Numbered from the stretch's first letter, positions 17,395-26,796 are shown. The stretch is DNA of 64,000 nucleotides from Kaistia defluvii (GCF_040548815.1 NZ_JBEPSM010000003.1:248001-312000); one strand, 5' to 3'. Notes: a model not told the origin generated them from the sequence alone. Made by a program: numbers and translations.

Positions 17395-17931
17395 TCAGCG
17401 GACCTTGGCCGGGCTGGTGGCGACGACGGTGGCGACCGCGAGGCAGGCCGTGATGCCGGTCAGCGCCAGCACCATCTGCATCAGCGGGCCGTCCGCCATG
17501 CCGGCGGTCGCCGCGATGGCGGCGATCAGAGCGAGGCCGCAGGCGCCGCAGAGGCTGCCGAGCCGCTCGCGGCCAAAGGCGGCGACGACGGCGCGCAGGC
17601 TGCCGGCGGTGAGCAGGCCGAAAATGACGAAGGCAGCGTAGAGAGCCCAATCCTCGGAAGGCGGCAGCAGCGGGCCGAAGGGCGCGAAGCCGGTCAGCGC
17701 GGCGACGCCGAGGATGGGGCGGCGCGACAGGGTGGTGACGGTGGTGGCGGCCAGCGCGCCGCACAGATAGAGCAGGGCGCAAAGCGCGATCGGCGTCAGC
17801 GCCGCCAGCGTCGCTGCCGGCTCCAGCGGCGTCTTGCTGCCGATGAAGAGAACGAGGGTCGTGGAGGCTGCGAGCGTCGCGGCGATCTGCATCGTCGCCT
17901 GCTGCCCCGTCTGTTCGATCCACTGTGCCAT
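17395..17931 (-). CDS. Uncharacterised multi-pass membrane protein
   Basis: This 178-residue protein is not assigned to a family with confidence. It has about five hydrophobic segments, including ATLAASTTLVLFIG, LTPIALCALLYLCGAL, WALYAAFVIFGLL and MVLALTGITACLAVATVV, so it is an inner-membrane protein. The start at 17931 (MAQWIEQTG) is a choice; an ATG nine codons upstream is also in frame. It lies upstream of polA on the same strand with a 93-bp gap, and divergent from the penicillin-binding protein gene. Function unknown. Confidence 0.65.
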   Translation of the reverse strand: MAQWIEQTGQQATMQIAATLAASTTLVLFIGSKTPLEPAATLAALTPIALCALLYLCGALAATTVTTLSRRPILGVAALTGFAPFGPLLPPSEDWALYAAFVIFGLLTAGSLRAVVAAFGRERLGSLCGACGLALIAAIAATAGMADGPLMQMVLALTGITACLAVATVVATSPAKVR

Positions 17932-18166
17932 TGCCGTCTCCCTCGCTCGATCCGTCACTTAACGAAGCATTATCCATCTTCGTTCCCTGGCGCTGTTACG
18001 GGGGTCACAGGCATGCGGCGGCCGGTGGGTCCGGCCTCTCTAGGCGACGATCCCGGTTGGCAACTGCCGATTCCCCTGAAATCGCCGTATTCATGGAGCA
18101 TTCGGGCCGCTAAACATGCGCCCCCGCGCACCCTATCGGCCCTTTGGACTGGAAGACGAAACAGGC

Positions 18167-20974
18167 ATGGCGAGACCGCCGCGGAGCGAACGGATCGAAC
18201 CGGTGCTCGACAAGCCGCAGGACCCGGACGAAGGCGAATTCGACATTCGCCTGGGCGCCGACGACCGTCCGGCCGGGGGCTTCGCGCCCCGTGCGCCGCG
18301 CGAGCGGGGCGACCGCGATGCCGAAACGCGCAGCGAGCCGGGTTTCGGCGCCGTCCGTGGCGAGCCGGAGTTTGGCGCCGAGCGGCAGGAGCCCGGATTT
18401 GGCCCCGCCCGCAGCGAACCCGGTTCCCGCAAAGCCGGTGCCACCGAACGGCGCGAGCCGGGCCTGGCGCTGGAGCGCACGGGCCGCCGGCGCGAGGCGC
18501 CCGAGCCGGAACCGGAAGCCGCGCCGCGCGCCGCGCGCGAGCGGCGGGAGCCGGAACTCGGCGCCGCGGATCGACGCGGCCGCCCGCCCGAGCCCGAGCC
18601 TTTCGAAGACGACATAGAGGATGCGGAATTCATCGATCTCGGTGAAGATGACCCCATGGCCGATTCCCGACGCTCCAAATCGCGCCGCAGCAAGGCGCCC
18701 GCCCGCAAGAAGGCGCGTTCCGGCGGCCGCAAGCGGTCTTCCGGCGGTTCCGGCATCGGCAAATGGGTCCCCCGCGGCATCAAGTGGACCGTGATCCTGA
18801 TGTTCTGGGGCACGATCGCGCTGGCCGGCGGCATCGCCTGGTATGCGACGCAATTGCCTTCGACCGCCAACTGGTCGGTTCCCAAGCGCCCGCCCAACAT
18901 CAAGGTTCTCGCCAATGACGGCACGCTGATCGCCAATCGCGGCGATACTGGCGGCGAGTCGGTGCGCATCGAGGAATTGCCGCCCTATCTGAGCCAGGCG
19001 GTGATGGCGATCGAGGACCGGCGCTTCCAGAGCCATTTCGGCGTCGATCCGCTCGGCCTGCTGCGCGCGGCCTATGTCAATTTCCGGTCCGGCTATGTCG
19101 TGCAGGGCGGCTCGACCGTCACGCAACAGCTGGCCAAGAACCTGTTCCTGAAGCCCGAGCGAACCATGGATCGCAAGATCCAGGAAGCGATCATGGCGAT
19201 CTGGCTGGAGACGAAATACTCCAAGGCCCAGATCATGGAATCCTACCTGAACCGCGTTTATCTGGGCGCCGGCGCCTATGGCGTCGACGCGGCGTCGCGG
19301 CGCTATTTCGGCAAGTCGGCGCGCGACATCTCGCTGAAGGAGGCCGCGATGCTCGCCGGCCTGCTCAAGGCGCCGTCGACCTATGCCCCGACCTCCGACC
19401 CGGCCGCCGCCAATTCGCGCGCCAATGTCGTGCTCGGCGCCATGCGCGAGGCTGGCTTCATCACGGCCGACCAGGCCAAGCAGGCCGCTTCGATCACCAT
19501 CAAGGCGCAGTCCGAGGGCGAGGGCGGGGCCGGCCGCTATGTCGCCGACTGGGTCGCCGATCTGGTGCCGGAAGTCGTCGGCGCGCTCGACCAGGACGTG
19601 ATCGTCGAGACGACGATCGATCCGCGCCTGGAGGACATGGCCGGCAAGGCGCTGACCGAGGCGCTCGACAAGAGCGGCAAGTCGTTCGGCGTGTCGCAGG
19701 GCGCGCTGGTGGCGGTGGACGGCACTGGCGCGGTGCGCGCCATGGTAGGCGGCCGCGATTACAAGCAGAGCCAGTTCAACCGGGCCGTCGACGCCAAGCG
19801 CCAGCCCGGCTCCGCCTTCAAGCCCTTCGTCTACCTGTCGGCGCTCGAATACGGCATGGTACCCGAAACCGTCCGCGTCGACGAACCGACCCGGATCGGC
19901 AATTGGGAGCCGAAGAACTACGAGAAGATGTACAAGGGCCCGGTCTCGCTGCAGACCGCGCTGGCGCTTTCGATCAACACCGTCGCCGTGCAGCTCGCCA
20001 ATGAAGTCGGCCCGGACCGCGTCATCAAGACCGCCGAGCGGCTCGGCATCACCTCGCCGCTGCAGCCCAATCCCTCCATCGCGCTCGGCACGTCTGAAGT
20101 GAGCCTGCTGGAGCTGACCGACGCCTATGTGCCCTTCGCCAATGGCGGCTACAGCGCCAAGCCGCATGTCATCGCGCGGGTGAAGAACGTCGCCGGCAAG
20201 ACGCTGTACGAGCACCCGTCGGTCAAGGCGACGCAGATCATCGACCCGCTCTATGTGGGCATGATGAACAGCATGATGACCGACACGCTGGCGCGCGGCA
20301 CGGGCCGCAAGGCGGCGATCGCCGGCTGGCAGGCGGCGGGCAAGACCGGCACCACCAATGATTCCAAGGACGCCTGGTTTGTCGGCTATACCGCCAATCT
20401 CACCACCGGCGTCTGGCTCGGCAATGACGATTCCAAGCCGACCAAGCGGATGACGGGCGGCAGCCTGCCGGCGCAGATCTGGAACCGCTTCATGACCGAG
20501 GCGCACAAGGGCGTCGCCGTCGCGGCGCTGCCGGGCAACTACGCCTATCGCGATCCCGCGGAGACGGCGCAGGACCTCTACCAGAACGGCCAGTATGTCG
20601 GCCCCGAGCAGGGCGGGCTGGTCGATGAATATGGCCAGGTCGTCGGCAGCGGCGCGCCGCCGCAGCGGCAGCCGGCCTATGAGCAGCCGCCGGCCAACGG
20701 CCAGCCGACGCCGCAATATCGTGACCCGCAGCCGAGCCAGCCCGATTATGGCGGCTATGGCGACCCGGAATCGCCCGATGGCGGTTGGAACGATGGCGGC
20801 GACTATCAGGCGCCGCCGCCCGGCGCCCGCATCTACCGCGATGGCGATCCGTCCTATGGCGTCGAGCGCGGCGGGCCGGTTCCGCCGGCCGGCGTCGGCG
20901 AGGATGGCCAGGCCGGCGTCTACCAGGCGCGCCCGCACCGCCGCAATCTGCTCGATCGCCTGTTCGGCGGCTGA
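18167..20974 (+). CDS. mrcA: Class A penicillin-binding protein 1A
   Basis: This bifunctional enzyme polymerises and cross-links peptidoglycan in the periplasm. From the ATG at 18167 it has 935 residues. A charged cytoplasmic N-terminus of about 200 residues with EPGFG-type repeats and a Lys/Arg-rich patch precedes one membrane helix (VILMFWGTIALAGGIAWYA). The glycosyltransferase domain (GT51) has AIEDRRFQSHFGVDP and GGSTVTQQLAKNLFL. The transpeptidase has the S-x-x-K box in GSAFKPF, SIN in LSINTVAV and the KTG box in GKTGTTND. A Pro/Gln-rich tail ends the protein. A later in-frame ATG at 18656 would remove most of the charged region, but MARPPRSERIEP matches the form typical of relatives. 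Confidence 0.93.
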   Translation: MARPPRSERIEPVLDKPQDPDEGEFDIRLGADDRPAGGFAPRAPRERGDRDAETRSEPGFGAVRGEPEFGAERQEPGFGPARSEPGSRKAGATERREPGLALERTGRRREAPEPEPEAAPRAARERREPELGAADRRGRPPEPEPFEDDIEDAEFIDLGEDDPMADSRRSKSRRSKAPARKKARSGGRKRSSGGSGIGKWVPRGIKWTVILMFWGTIALAGGIAWYATQLPSTANWSVPKRPPNIKVLANDGTLIANRGDTGGESVRIEELPPYLSQAVMAIEDRRFQSHFGVDPLGLLRAAYVNFRSGYVVQGGSTVTQQLAKNLFLKPERTMDRKIQEAIMAIWLETKYSKAQIMESYLNRVYLGAGAYGVDAASRRYFGKSARDISLKEAAMLAGLLKAPSTYAPTSDPAAANSRANVVLGAMREAGFITADQAKQAASITIKAQSEGEGGAGRYVADWVADLVPEVVGALDQDVIVETTIDPRLEDMAGKALTEALDKSGKSFGVSQGALVAVDGTGAVRAMVGGRDYKQSQFNRAVDAKRQPGSAFKPFVYLSALEYGMVPETVRVDEPTRIGNWEPKNYEKMYKGPVSLQTALALSINTVAVQLANEVGPDRVIKTAERLGITSPLQPNPSIALGTSEVSLLELTDAYVPFANGGYSAKPHVIARVKNVAGKTLYEHPSVKATQIIDPLYVGMMNSMMTDTLARGTGRKAAIAGWQAAGKTGTTNDSKDAWFVGYTANLTTGVWLGNDDSKPTKRMTGGSLPAQIWNRFMTEAHKGVAVAALPGNYAYRDPAETAQDLYQNGQYVGPEQGGLVDEYGQVVGSGAPPQRQPAYEQPPANGQPTPQYRDPQPSQPDYGGYGDPESPDGGWNDGGDYQAPPPGARIYRDGDPSYGVERGGPVPPAGVGEDGQAGVYQARPHRRNLLDRLFGG

Positions 20975-21126
20975 TACCGGGGTTCGTCCCCCGCCGCCCA
21001 TGGCGGCGGTGGACTTTGCCCGTCAGGCGTGGATAGTGGCGACGCGCCGGTTGGCGCTGCTTCGTTCACGGCTCGCCGCTCCCGATCGGGAGAGGCCGGG
21101 CACCCTGCCCAGGGAGTTCTCCGGCC

Positions 21127-21870
21127 ATGGCCGACAGGCGCAAACTATACCGCGAGCTGGCCGTCGAACCGGACGCCACGCCCGCCGAGATCGACAAGGC
21201 CTATCGCCAGCGCGCCCGCGCCGCGCATCCGGACGCCGGCGGCACCGCCGAGGCGTTCCATGCGCTGAGCCACGCCTATGCGATCCTTTCCGATCCCGAC
21301 CGCCGCAAGGCCTATGACGAGACCGGCTATGAGGGTGAGCTCGCCGTCGACGACATTGTCGGACGGGCGATGGAGCGCATCCACGCGCTGGTCGCCTCGG
21401 TGCTGGAAAGCGACCTGCCTTTCGAGGCGGTCGACCTGATCGCGCCGATCCGCGACACCCTGACCAAGCAGAAGGCCGATATCGGTGTCGGCATCCGCAA
21501 GCTCGAGCGCCAGGCGAAGCGCGCCGAGGCGATGGCCGCCCGCTTCCGCAAGCGCGAGGGCGACAACATCATCCGCAAGGTGCTGGAGCGCCGCGCCGCC
21601 GATACGCGCGAGCAGGCGGAAAAGACCCGGCGCGAGGAGACGATCTTCGCCAAGGCGATCGAATTGCTCGCCGATTATTCGTTCGATTTCGAGCCGCCGG
21701 CGCCGCCCAAGGCCGAAAAGTCGGCCGAGCCCGCCAGGCCGGCACCGGTCGCCAGGCCCGCCGAAGCCGCGAAGCCGGCCGAGCCGGTCAAGCACGCGGA
21801 AGCCGCAGCCCGCCCCGAACCGCCCAAGCCCGGCGCCACCAAGCCCCGGACGCTGAACCTGGTTCGTTAA
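21127..21870 (+). CDS. J-domain protein (DnaJ-like co-chaperone)
   Basis: This 247-residue protein has an N-terminal J domain (residues about 5-70) with the HPD motif at residues 34-36 (RAAHPDAGG) and the helix IV form AYAILSDPDRRKAYDETGYEG. J domains stimulate Hsp70 ATPase activity. The usual Gly/Phe region and zinc fingers of DnaJ are absent. The middle is helical and rich in Arg, Glu and Ala; the C-terminal 70 residues are Ala/Pro/Lys-rich. The client is unknown. It lies 152 bp after the PBP gene. Confidence 0.82.
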   Translation: MADRRKLYRELAVEPDATPAEIDKAYRQRARAAHPDAGGTAEAFHALSHAYAILSDPDRRKAYDETGYEGELAVDDIVGRAMERIHALVASVLESDLPFEAVDLIAPIRDTLTKQKADIGVGIRKLERQAKRAEAMAARFRKREGDNIIRKVLERRAADTREQAEKTRREETIFAKAIELLADYSFDFEPPAPPKAEKSAEPARPAPVARPAEAAKPAEPVKHAEAAARPEPPKPGATKPRTLNLVR

Positions 21871-21956
21871 GGGGTTACGGGAGGCCCGTCTTCGGGCTCT
21901 CCAAACGGCCCCATCGCGCGACATCGTAGACGCGCCCGGCCGGGGTGGGCTCGGTC

Positions 21957-22063
21957 GTCATCCCGGCGAAGGCCGGGATCCAGACGCTCGAGGCCCGTCG
22001 GAGAGAGGCTGGCCAGGGCTTGCTGGGCCGGTGTTCATGGGTCCCGGCCTTTGCCGGGACGAC
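21957..22063. repeat. R1 inverted pair of palindromic repeats
   Basis: The left core runs GTCATCCCGG to CCGGGATCCA (21957-21982) and the right core TGGGTCCCGG to CCGGGACGAC (22038-22063), again facing each other across a 55-bp spacer. The right core has diverged (GGGTCC for GGATCC, GACGAC for GATGAC). It occupies most of the 275-bp gap between the J-domain gene and the convergent TIM-barrel gene; I see nothing else there. Confidence 0.78.
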
Positions 22064-22145
22064 GCAGGGTGCACCTACAGAAATCGGCCATCGTCTAGGT
22101 TTCCGAAGGCGTTGTCCCGAAAGAAGCCGAACCCCCAACGGCCTC

Positions 22146-23000
22146 TCAGCCGACGCTGGCGCGGACGTCCTCGTAGTGGCGACGGATGAAGTCGCGCTCG
22201 AGCAGAAGATTGGCGAACTCGTCCTCGTCCGGGCCGTCATAGATCAGCGTGTAGGGCCCGCGAAAGCCGGCCGCGTCGGCGGCGGCCAAGCAGCGCCGGT
22301 AGTCTTCGGCATGCAGGATGCCGTTGCTGAAATCCGCCTTGGCGTGGCAGCAGGTGGCGAGATCGAAGATCGCTTCGAGATCGGCATATTTGGTCGGGCC
22401 GGACCAGTTGCCGAAATCGCCGTTGAGCGTCACCGTCTCGTCGAGCCGGTCGAACAGATAGCGCAGCTCGCGCGGCCCGGGCAGCAGCTCGTACCAGTTT
22501 TCCGTGACGATCCGCACGCCGCGCGCCTCGCCACAATGGCCGAGACGGGTCAGCCCGGCGGCGCTGAGATCGAGCGCGTCGCGGGTCGGCGGCGCCCGGC
22601 CGGCGATGACGCGGGCCTGTTCGGCGCCGAACAGCGCCGCCGTGTCGATCCAGCTTTCGATCCAGGCGAGATCGCGCTCGCGGGTCGTGGGATGGGTGAT
22701 GTCGCCATATTCGATCAGCAGGGTCTGCAGCACGACGCCGGCCTTTTCGAGCGCCGCCTTGAACTGGTCGGCATAGTCGACGTCGCGGCTGGGCAGGTGG
22801 AACGAGCACAGCTCGATGCGGCCGATGTCGAGCGCGGCGACGGCGGCGGGCAGGTCGAGCAGGTCGAGCCGACCGGGGCCGAAGGTCGGCTCGGGCGCCA
22901 GCGCGACGTCGTGATCGGGACGGTTCGGATAGGTGAGGCCGAGCGCCCGGTGCAGGCTCCAGCTCGACACCGCCAGCGCCGGTGACTTTTCGGCAGACAT
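22146..23000 (-). CDS. Sugar phosphate isomerase/epimerase family protein (TIM barrel)
   Basis: This 284-residue protein has the AP-endonuclease-2-like TIM barrel of xylose isomerase-type sugar isomerases and epimerases. Recognisable segments are SSWSLHRALGLTYPN at the start, IELCSFHLPSRD, GVRIVTENWYELL and TLNGDFGNWSG, with acidic and His residues (E, D, H in CHAKADFSNG) in metal-ligand positions. The start at 23000 follows a good GGAGAG ribosome site; an ATG six codons upstream is less well placed. It stands alone, so the substrate cannot be inferred. Confidence 0.8.
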   Translation of the reverse strand: MSAEKSPALAVSSWSLHRALGLTYPNRPDHDVALAPEPTFGPGRLDLLDLPAAVAALDIGRIELCSFHLPSRDVDYADQFKAALEKAGVVLQTLLIEYGDITHPTTRERDLAWIESWIDTAALFGAEQARVIAGRAPPTRDALDLSAAGLTRLGHCGEARGVRIVTENWYELLPGPRELRYLFDRLDETVTLNGDFGNWSGPTKYADLEAIFDLATCCHAKADFSNGILHAEDYRRCLAAADAAGFRGPYTLIYDGPDEDEFANLLLERDFIRRHYEDVRASVG

Positions 23001-23092
23001 ACGCTCTCTCCGTCCCATTTTTTCGCTGTGATCATAGCGGGTGGCGGCGTGTTCGGGAATGACCGGGCGTCCCGCCGGTCAGGCCCGGCGTT

Positions 23093-23854
23093 TCATTCCG
23101 CGCCAACGGCGTGCAGCGATGCGCCGTGGCGGACCAGCCAGGCCTTCGCATCGTCCATGCCCGGGCAGATCGAGGCGACATGGCGCCAGAAGCGCGCCGA
23201 ATGGTTCATCTCGCGCATATGCGCCACTTCATGCGCGGCGAGGTAGTCGAGCACGGCCGGCGGCGCCAGGATCATCCGCCAGGAATAGGCGATCGTCCCG
23301 GAGGAGGAACACGACCCCCAGCGGCTGGTCGGATCGCCGAGCCGGATGTTCTTGACCGTGACGCCGAGCGAGGCGGCATGCCGCGCCGTCGCCGCCTCGA
23401 GGTCACGGCGCGCCTCGCGCTTCAGGAAGTCCGTGACCCGGCGGGGCAGGTGGTCGATCTCGCCCGGCACGAGAAGCTGTGTCTCGCCCTCGCTCTCCTG
23501 CAGGCGCACGATGCCTCGCCCCGGCCTGTGCAGGATGCGCACCGGCACGCCGCGCAGCGGGATCGAGGCGCCATCGGCGAGCGGAGTGGGCGCGGGGAGG
23601 GCAGCGAGCCGCGCCTGCAGCCAGCCGCGATTGCGGTCGAGAAAAGCGCGCGCTTCCGAAAGCCTGCCGCGGGCCGGGATCGTGACCACGGGCTCGCGCA
23701 CGGAACCGCGCAGGCGCAGCGTGTAGCGGCGGGCGCGTTCGTTCCACAGCAGCGTCACGCGGACCATCTCGCCGTCGATCTCGACATGGAAATGGTCCGG
23801 CTTGGCGACGCTGGCGCGTGCAGGAGTGCCGGTGAGGCGCTGGAAAAAGCCCAT
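23093..23854 (-). CDS. YgjP-like M48-family metallopeptidase (DUF45)
   Basis: This 253-residue protein carries the YgjP/DUF45 zinc metallopeptidase domain. The active-site helix reads LAAHEVAHMREMNHSARFW, a HExxH motif followed by the third ligand His in the family's usual NHSxxFW context. The upstream conserved strand is RWGSCSSSGTIAYSWRMILAP. Physiological substrates are not known for this family. It is 92 bp upstream of, and on the same strand as, the TIM-barrel gene. Confidence 0.87.
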   Translation of the reverse strand: MGFFQRLTGTPARASVAKPDHFHVEIDGEMVRVTLLWNERARRYTLRLRGSVREPVVTIPARGRLSEARAFLDRNRGWLQARLAALPAPTPLADGASIPLRGVPVRILHRPGRGIVRLQESEGETQLLVPGEIDHLPRRVTDFLKREARRDLEAATARHAASLGVTVKNIRLGDPTSRWGSCSSSGTIAYSWRMILAPPAVLDYLAAHEVAHMREMNHSARFWRHVASICPGMDDAKAWLVRHGASLHAVGAE

Positions 23855-23972
23855 GGACTGTCAGTCGGATGATTCGTCGGCATTATGATGGCACGAAACC
23901 GCCGCCGCCCGGAAAGCGGCGCGAACGCAAAAAGGCCGCGCGGGGGCGCGGCCTCTTCGAGCGTTGGGGCGC

Positions 23973-24410
23973 TCAATCCTTGAGATCGTCCGGCACCTTG
24001 CCGCCATTCTCGGCCAGCTTCTTCATCACCGCCTTGTGCAGCCACATGTTCATGGTGGCGGAATCGTTGGTGTCACCGGTGTAGTGCAGTTCCTTGGCCA
24101 GTTCCTTGCGCGCCGCGATGCTGCTGTCGAGATCGAGCAGTTTGAGCAGGTCGACGATCGACTTCTTCCAGTCGAGCTTCTCGCCGGACTTGGCAGCAAG
24201 CGCGGTCAGAACCGCGCCGACATCGACCGTCGCCTGCGGGGCCGGAGCGACCGAAGGCGCGGCCGGGGCCGTGGGGGCGCCCGCAGGCGCCGCGGCTGCC
24301 GGGCTGGCGGCATCGGCTGTGGCGGCCGGGCTCGCTTCCGGGGTGCGTTCCGCCGCCTGGGCCTCGCCGCCCTTGAAGATCTTGTTGAAGATCAAGCTCA
24401 ACTTGCTCAT
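23973..24410 (-). CDS. DUF3597 domain-containing protein
   Basis: This 145-residue protein begins MSKLSLIFNKIFKG, has an Ala/Pro-rich low-complexity stretch (residues about 20-65), and ends with the DUF3597 domain: VDVGAVLTALAAKSGEKLDW, then LLKLLDLDSSIAARKELAKEL and NMWLHKAVMKKLAENGG as landmarks. The family is of unknown function and sometimes found near cell-envelope or LysM genes. The start at 24410 is chosen over an ATG 13 codons upstream because the conserved MSKLSLIFNKIF block begins there. Confidence 0.82.
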   Translation of the reverse strand: MSKLSLIFNKIFKGGEAQAAERTPEASPAATADAASPAAAAPAGAPTAPAAPSVAPAPQATVDVGAVLTALAAKSGEKLDWKKSIVDLLKLLDLDSSIAARKELAKELHYTGDTNDSATMNMWLHKAVMKKLAENGGKVPDDLKD

Positions 24411-24557
24411 GCTTCGCACTCTCGCTTCCGTGTTGTTCCAGAGACTCAAGCCGCAGCCCTGGCTGCAGTTCCGCTCCCCTGCAACCTGACTCGGGCCGGG
24501 CCAAAAGGAAAGGCCGCGCCTTGCGGCACGGCCCTCTTGGTCAGGATCCGCCGTCGA

Positions 24558-25031
24558 TCAGAGATCGATGACCGGGCCGGGACCCTTGTCGCCCGTCGCG
24601 GGCGGGGTCTGGTTGCGGCGAGCGGCGGCGCGCTCGGCGGCGAAGCGATCGAACTCTTCCTGGTCGCGGGCGCGACGCAGGTTCTGGACGAAGGTTTCGA
24701 ATTCGGCGCGTTCTTCATCGAGCTTGCGACGCTCTTCGTCGAGCCGCTTCAGTTCGGCTGCGCGATAGGCGTCGAAGGCGGAATTTCCGCTCTCGCTGCG
24801 ATAGGCGCCCCATGACGTCTCACGCCGGCTCTGCCAGCCGCAGCCGGAAAAGGAGCGCTTGAAGTCGTTGCGCATTCCCTCGGCGTTGCGGCGGAACTCG
24901 GGTAGCCGGTCGCCCCAGATGATGTAGGCGAGCATGGCGAGGCCGAGCGGCCAGAACACGAAGAAGCCGAGGACCATCAACGCGATGGTGAGCGGCGTCC
25001 ATCCCGGACGCAAGGCCTGAGTATGAGACAT
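24558..25031 (-). CDS. DUF2852 domain-containing membrane protein
   Basis: This 157-residue protein has one long hydrophobic segment near the N-terminus (LTIALMVLGFFVFWPLGLAM), followed by WGDRLPEFRR and then a Glu/Arg-rich coiled-coil region (AYRAAELKRLDEERRKLDEE). That arrangement is DUF2852, common in Hyphomicrobiales and of unknown function. The start follows a GAGGAAGG ribosome site 5 nt before the ATG at 25031. Confidence 0.85.
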   Translation of the reverse strand: MSHTQALRPGWTPLTIALMVLGFFVFWPLGLAMLAYIIWGDRLPEFRRNAEGMRNDFKRSFSGCGWQSRRETSWGAYRSESGNSAFDAYRAAELKRLDEERRKLDEERAEFETFVQNLRRARDQEEFDRFAAERAAARRNQTPPATGDKGPGPVIDL

Positions 25032-25098
25032 TGAACCTTCCTCTCTCGCACCCCCAGCATCGGAAGTGGGAAGAGGCCGAGCGCGATTCAAGAAGAAT

Positions 25099-26796
25099 CT
25101 AGTCTGCGGACGCTGGGGCAGGTTCCGGTGTCGCCGACGCCTGTGCCGACGCTTCCTGCATCAGGGCCTTGGCCTGCTCGATCCACTTTTCGCGCGCTAC
25201 CCGGCCGCGCAGTCCAAGCCGCGCATCGAGCGCGGTCTGCTGCTTCACGGTCAGCCGGGCGATCTGGGCGAAGCGCGTGAATCCGGCCGCGTTGAGGCTC
25301 GCCTCCAGCTTCGCGCCGATGCCGGCGATGCGCTTGAGATCATCGGCCGGTTCGGCCGGCTTGGCGGAGGTCGCTTTGGCCGGTGCGGCTGGCTTGGCCT
25401 TGGCAGGCCGCGCTACGGCGGGCTTCGCGGCGGCGGATTTGCGCGCGGCGGGGGTAACCGCCGATTTGGCCTCGGGCTCCGCCTTGGCGGCGGCAGCCTT
25501 GGCAGCCGGCGCCTTGGCAGCGGGGGCCTTGGCGCTCGCGCCATTGGCGGCGCGGTCGCGATCATGCGTCAGCACGAAATCGCTGATGCGCGGCGCAATC
25601 TCGGCGCGGAAGCGCGAGCCGTTGAAGACGCCGTAATGGCCGACCTTCGGCTGCATGTAATGCGCCCGCATGTTGTCGGGGATGTTGATACACAGATGCT
25701 GCGCCGCCTCGGTCTGGCCGACGCCGGAAATGTCGTCATTCTCGCCCTCGACGGTGAGCAGCGCCACATTGCGGACGGCGGTCAGGTCGACGGGCACGCC
25801 GCGATGGGTCATCGTCCCCTTCGGCAGCGCATGGGTGATGAACACCGTCTCGACCGTCTGCAGGTAGAACTCCGCGGTCAGGTCCATGACGGCCAGATAT
25901 TCGTCGTAGAAGTCGCGATGCTTGGTGGCGCTGTCGCCGTCGCCCGCGACCAGATGCTTGAACAGGTCCTGATGCGCCGTGACATGGCGGTCGAGGTTCA
26001 TGCTCATGAAGCCGGAAAGCTGCAGGAAGCCCGGATAGACGTCGCGCATGCAGCCGGCATGCGGGAACGGCACCTTCATCACGACATTCTCGGCGAACCA
26101 GTCGAGGCTCTTGCCCTGGGCCATCTCGTTGACGGCGGTCGGGTTGATTCGCGTGTCGATCGGGCCGCCCATCAGCGTCATGGAGCGCGGCGCGAATCGG
26201 TCGCCCGCGGCTTCCATCAGCGCCACGGCGGCGAGTACCGGCACGGCCGGCTGGCAGACCGCGACCACATGCACGTCGTCGCCGAGGAAGTGCAGCATCT
26301 CGACCAGATAGTCGATGTAATCGTCGAGATCGAAGCTGCCATCGGCCAGCGGCACCATGCGGGCGTCGATCCAGTCGGTGATGTAGACGTCGTGGCGCGG
26401 CATCATCGCCTCGACCGTGCCGCGCAGCAGCGTGGCGTAATGGCCCGACATCGGCGCGACGATCAGCAGCTTGGGATCGCGGCGGGGTCGCTCGAGCTGG
26501 CGTTCGAAATGAATGAGGTCGCAGAAGGGCTTATGCCAGACGACGTGCTCGGTGACGGGCACGCGCATGCCGCCGACCAGCGTCGTCGGCAGATCGAAGC
26601 TGGGCTTGGCGTAGCGGCGGGTGGTCCGTTCGAACAACTCCAGGCCGGCCTGCCAGTTGCGGCCGAGCGGCGTCTGGCTCATCGGGTTCAGCGGGTTTTT
26701 CAGAAGCAGGCCGAACATGTCGGCGGCCGCCCGCATCGGCGACATCGCCGCATGGTTCAGCTCGTAGAGCTGATAGTAGGATAAGGGACCCATCAT
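25099..26796 (-). CDS. phaZ: Intracellular polyhydroxyalkanoate depolymerase with C-terminal HhH domain
   Basis: PhaZ mobilises stored polyhydroxybutyrate at the granule surface. The N-terminal 405 residues match intracellular PHB depolymerases: YYQLYELNHAAMSPMRAAAD at the start and VVAVCQPAVPVLAAVALME with the Cys nucleophile (about residue 181). The protein has 565 residues, well over the usual 400-430. The extra part is an Ala/Lys/Pro-rich linker (residues about 408-480, AKAPAAKAPAAKAAAAKAE-type repeats) and a terminal domain beginning DDLKRIAGIGAKLEASLNAA, a helix-hairpin-helix like that of flap-endonuclease-type DNA binding folds. The start codon is one of two consecutive ATGs at 26796/26793. 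The 218-bp gap to regB contains TGCATTGCAA (26875-26884), a possible PHA-regulator site. Confidence 0.88.
   Translation of the reverse strand: MMGPLSYYQLYELNHAAMSPMRAAADMFGLLLKNPLNPMSQTPLGRNWQAGLELFERTTRRYAKPSFDLPTTLVGGMRVPVTEHVVWHKPFCDLIHFERQLERPRRDPKLLIVAPMSGHYATLLRGTVEAMMPRHDVYITDWIDARMVPLADGSFDLDDYIDYLVEMLHFLGDDVHVVAVCQPAVPVLAAVALMEAAGDRFAPRSMTLMGGPIDTRINPTAVNEMAQGKSLDWFAENVVMKVPFPHAGCMRDVYPGFLQLSGFMSMNLDRHVTAHQDLFKHLVAGDGDSATKHRDFYDEYLAVMDLTAEFYLQTVETVFITHALPKGTMTHRGVPVDLTAVRNVALLTVEGENDDISGVGQTEAAQHLCINIPDNMRAHYMQPKVGHYGVFNGSRFRAEIAPRISDFVLTHDRDRAANGASAKAPAAKAPAAKAAAAKAEPEAKSAVTPAARKSAAAKPAVARPAKAKPAAPAKATSAKPAEPADDLKRIAGIGAKLEASLNAAGFTRFAQIARLTVKQQTALDARLGLRGRVAREKWIEQAKALMQEASAQASATPEPAPASAD

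Noticed and set aside
18110..21001. A 963-codon open frame on the minus strand opposite the penicillin-binding protein gene.
   Set aside because: It mirrors a well-supported gene, is dominated by Arg, Ala, Gly and Asp, and shows no family motif. Long antisense frames are normal in very GC-rich genes.
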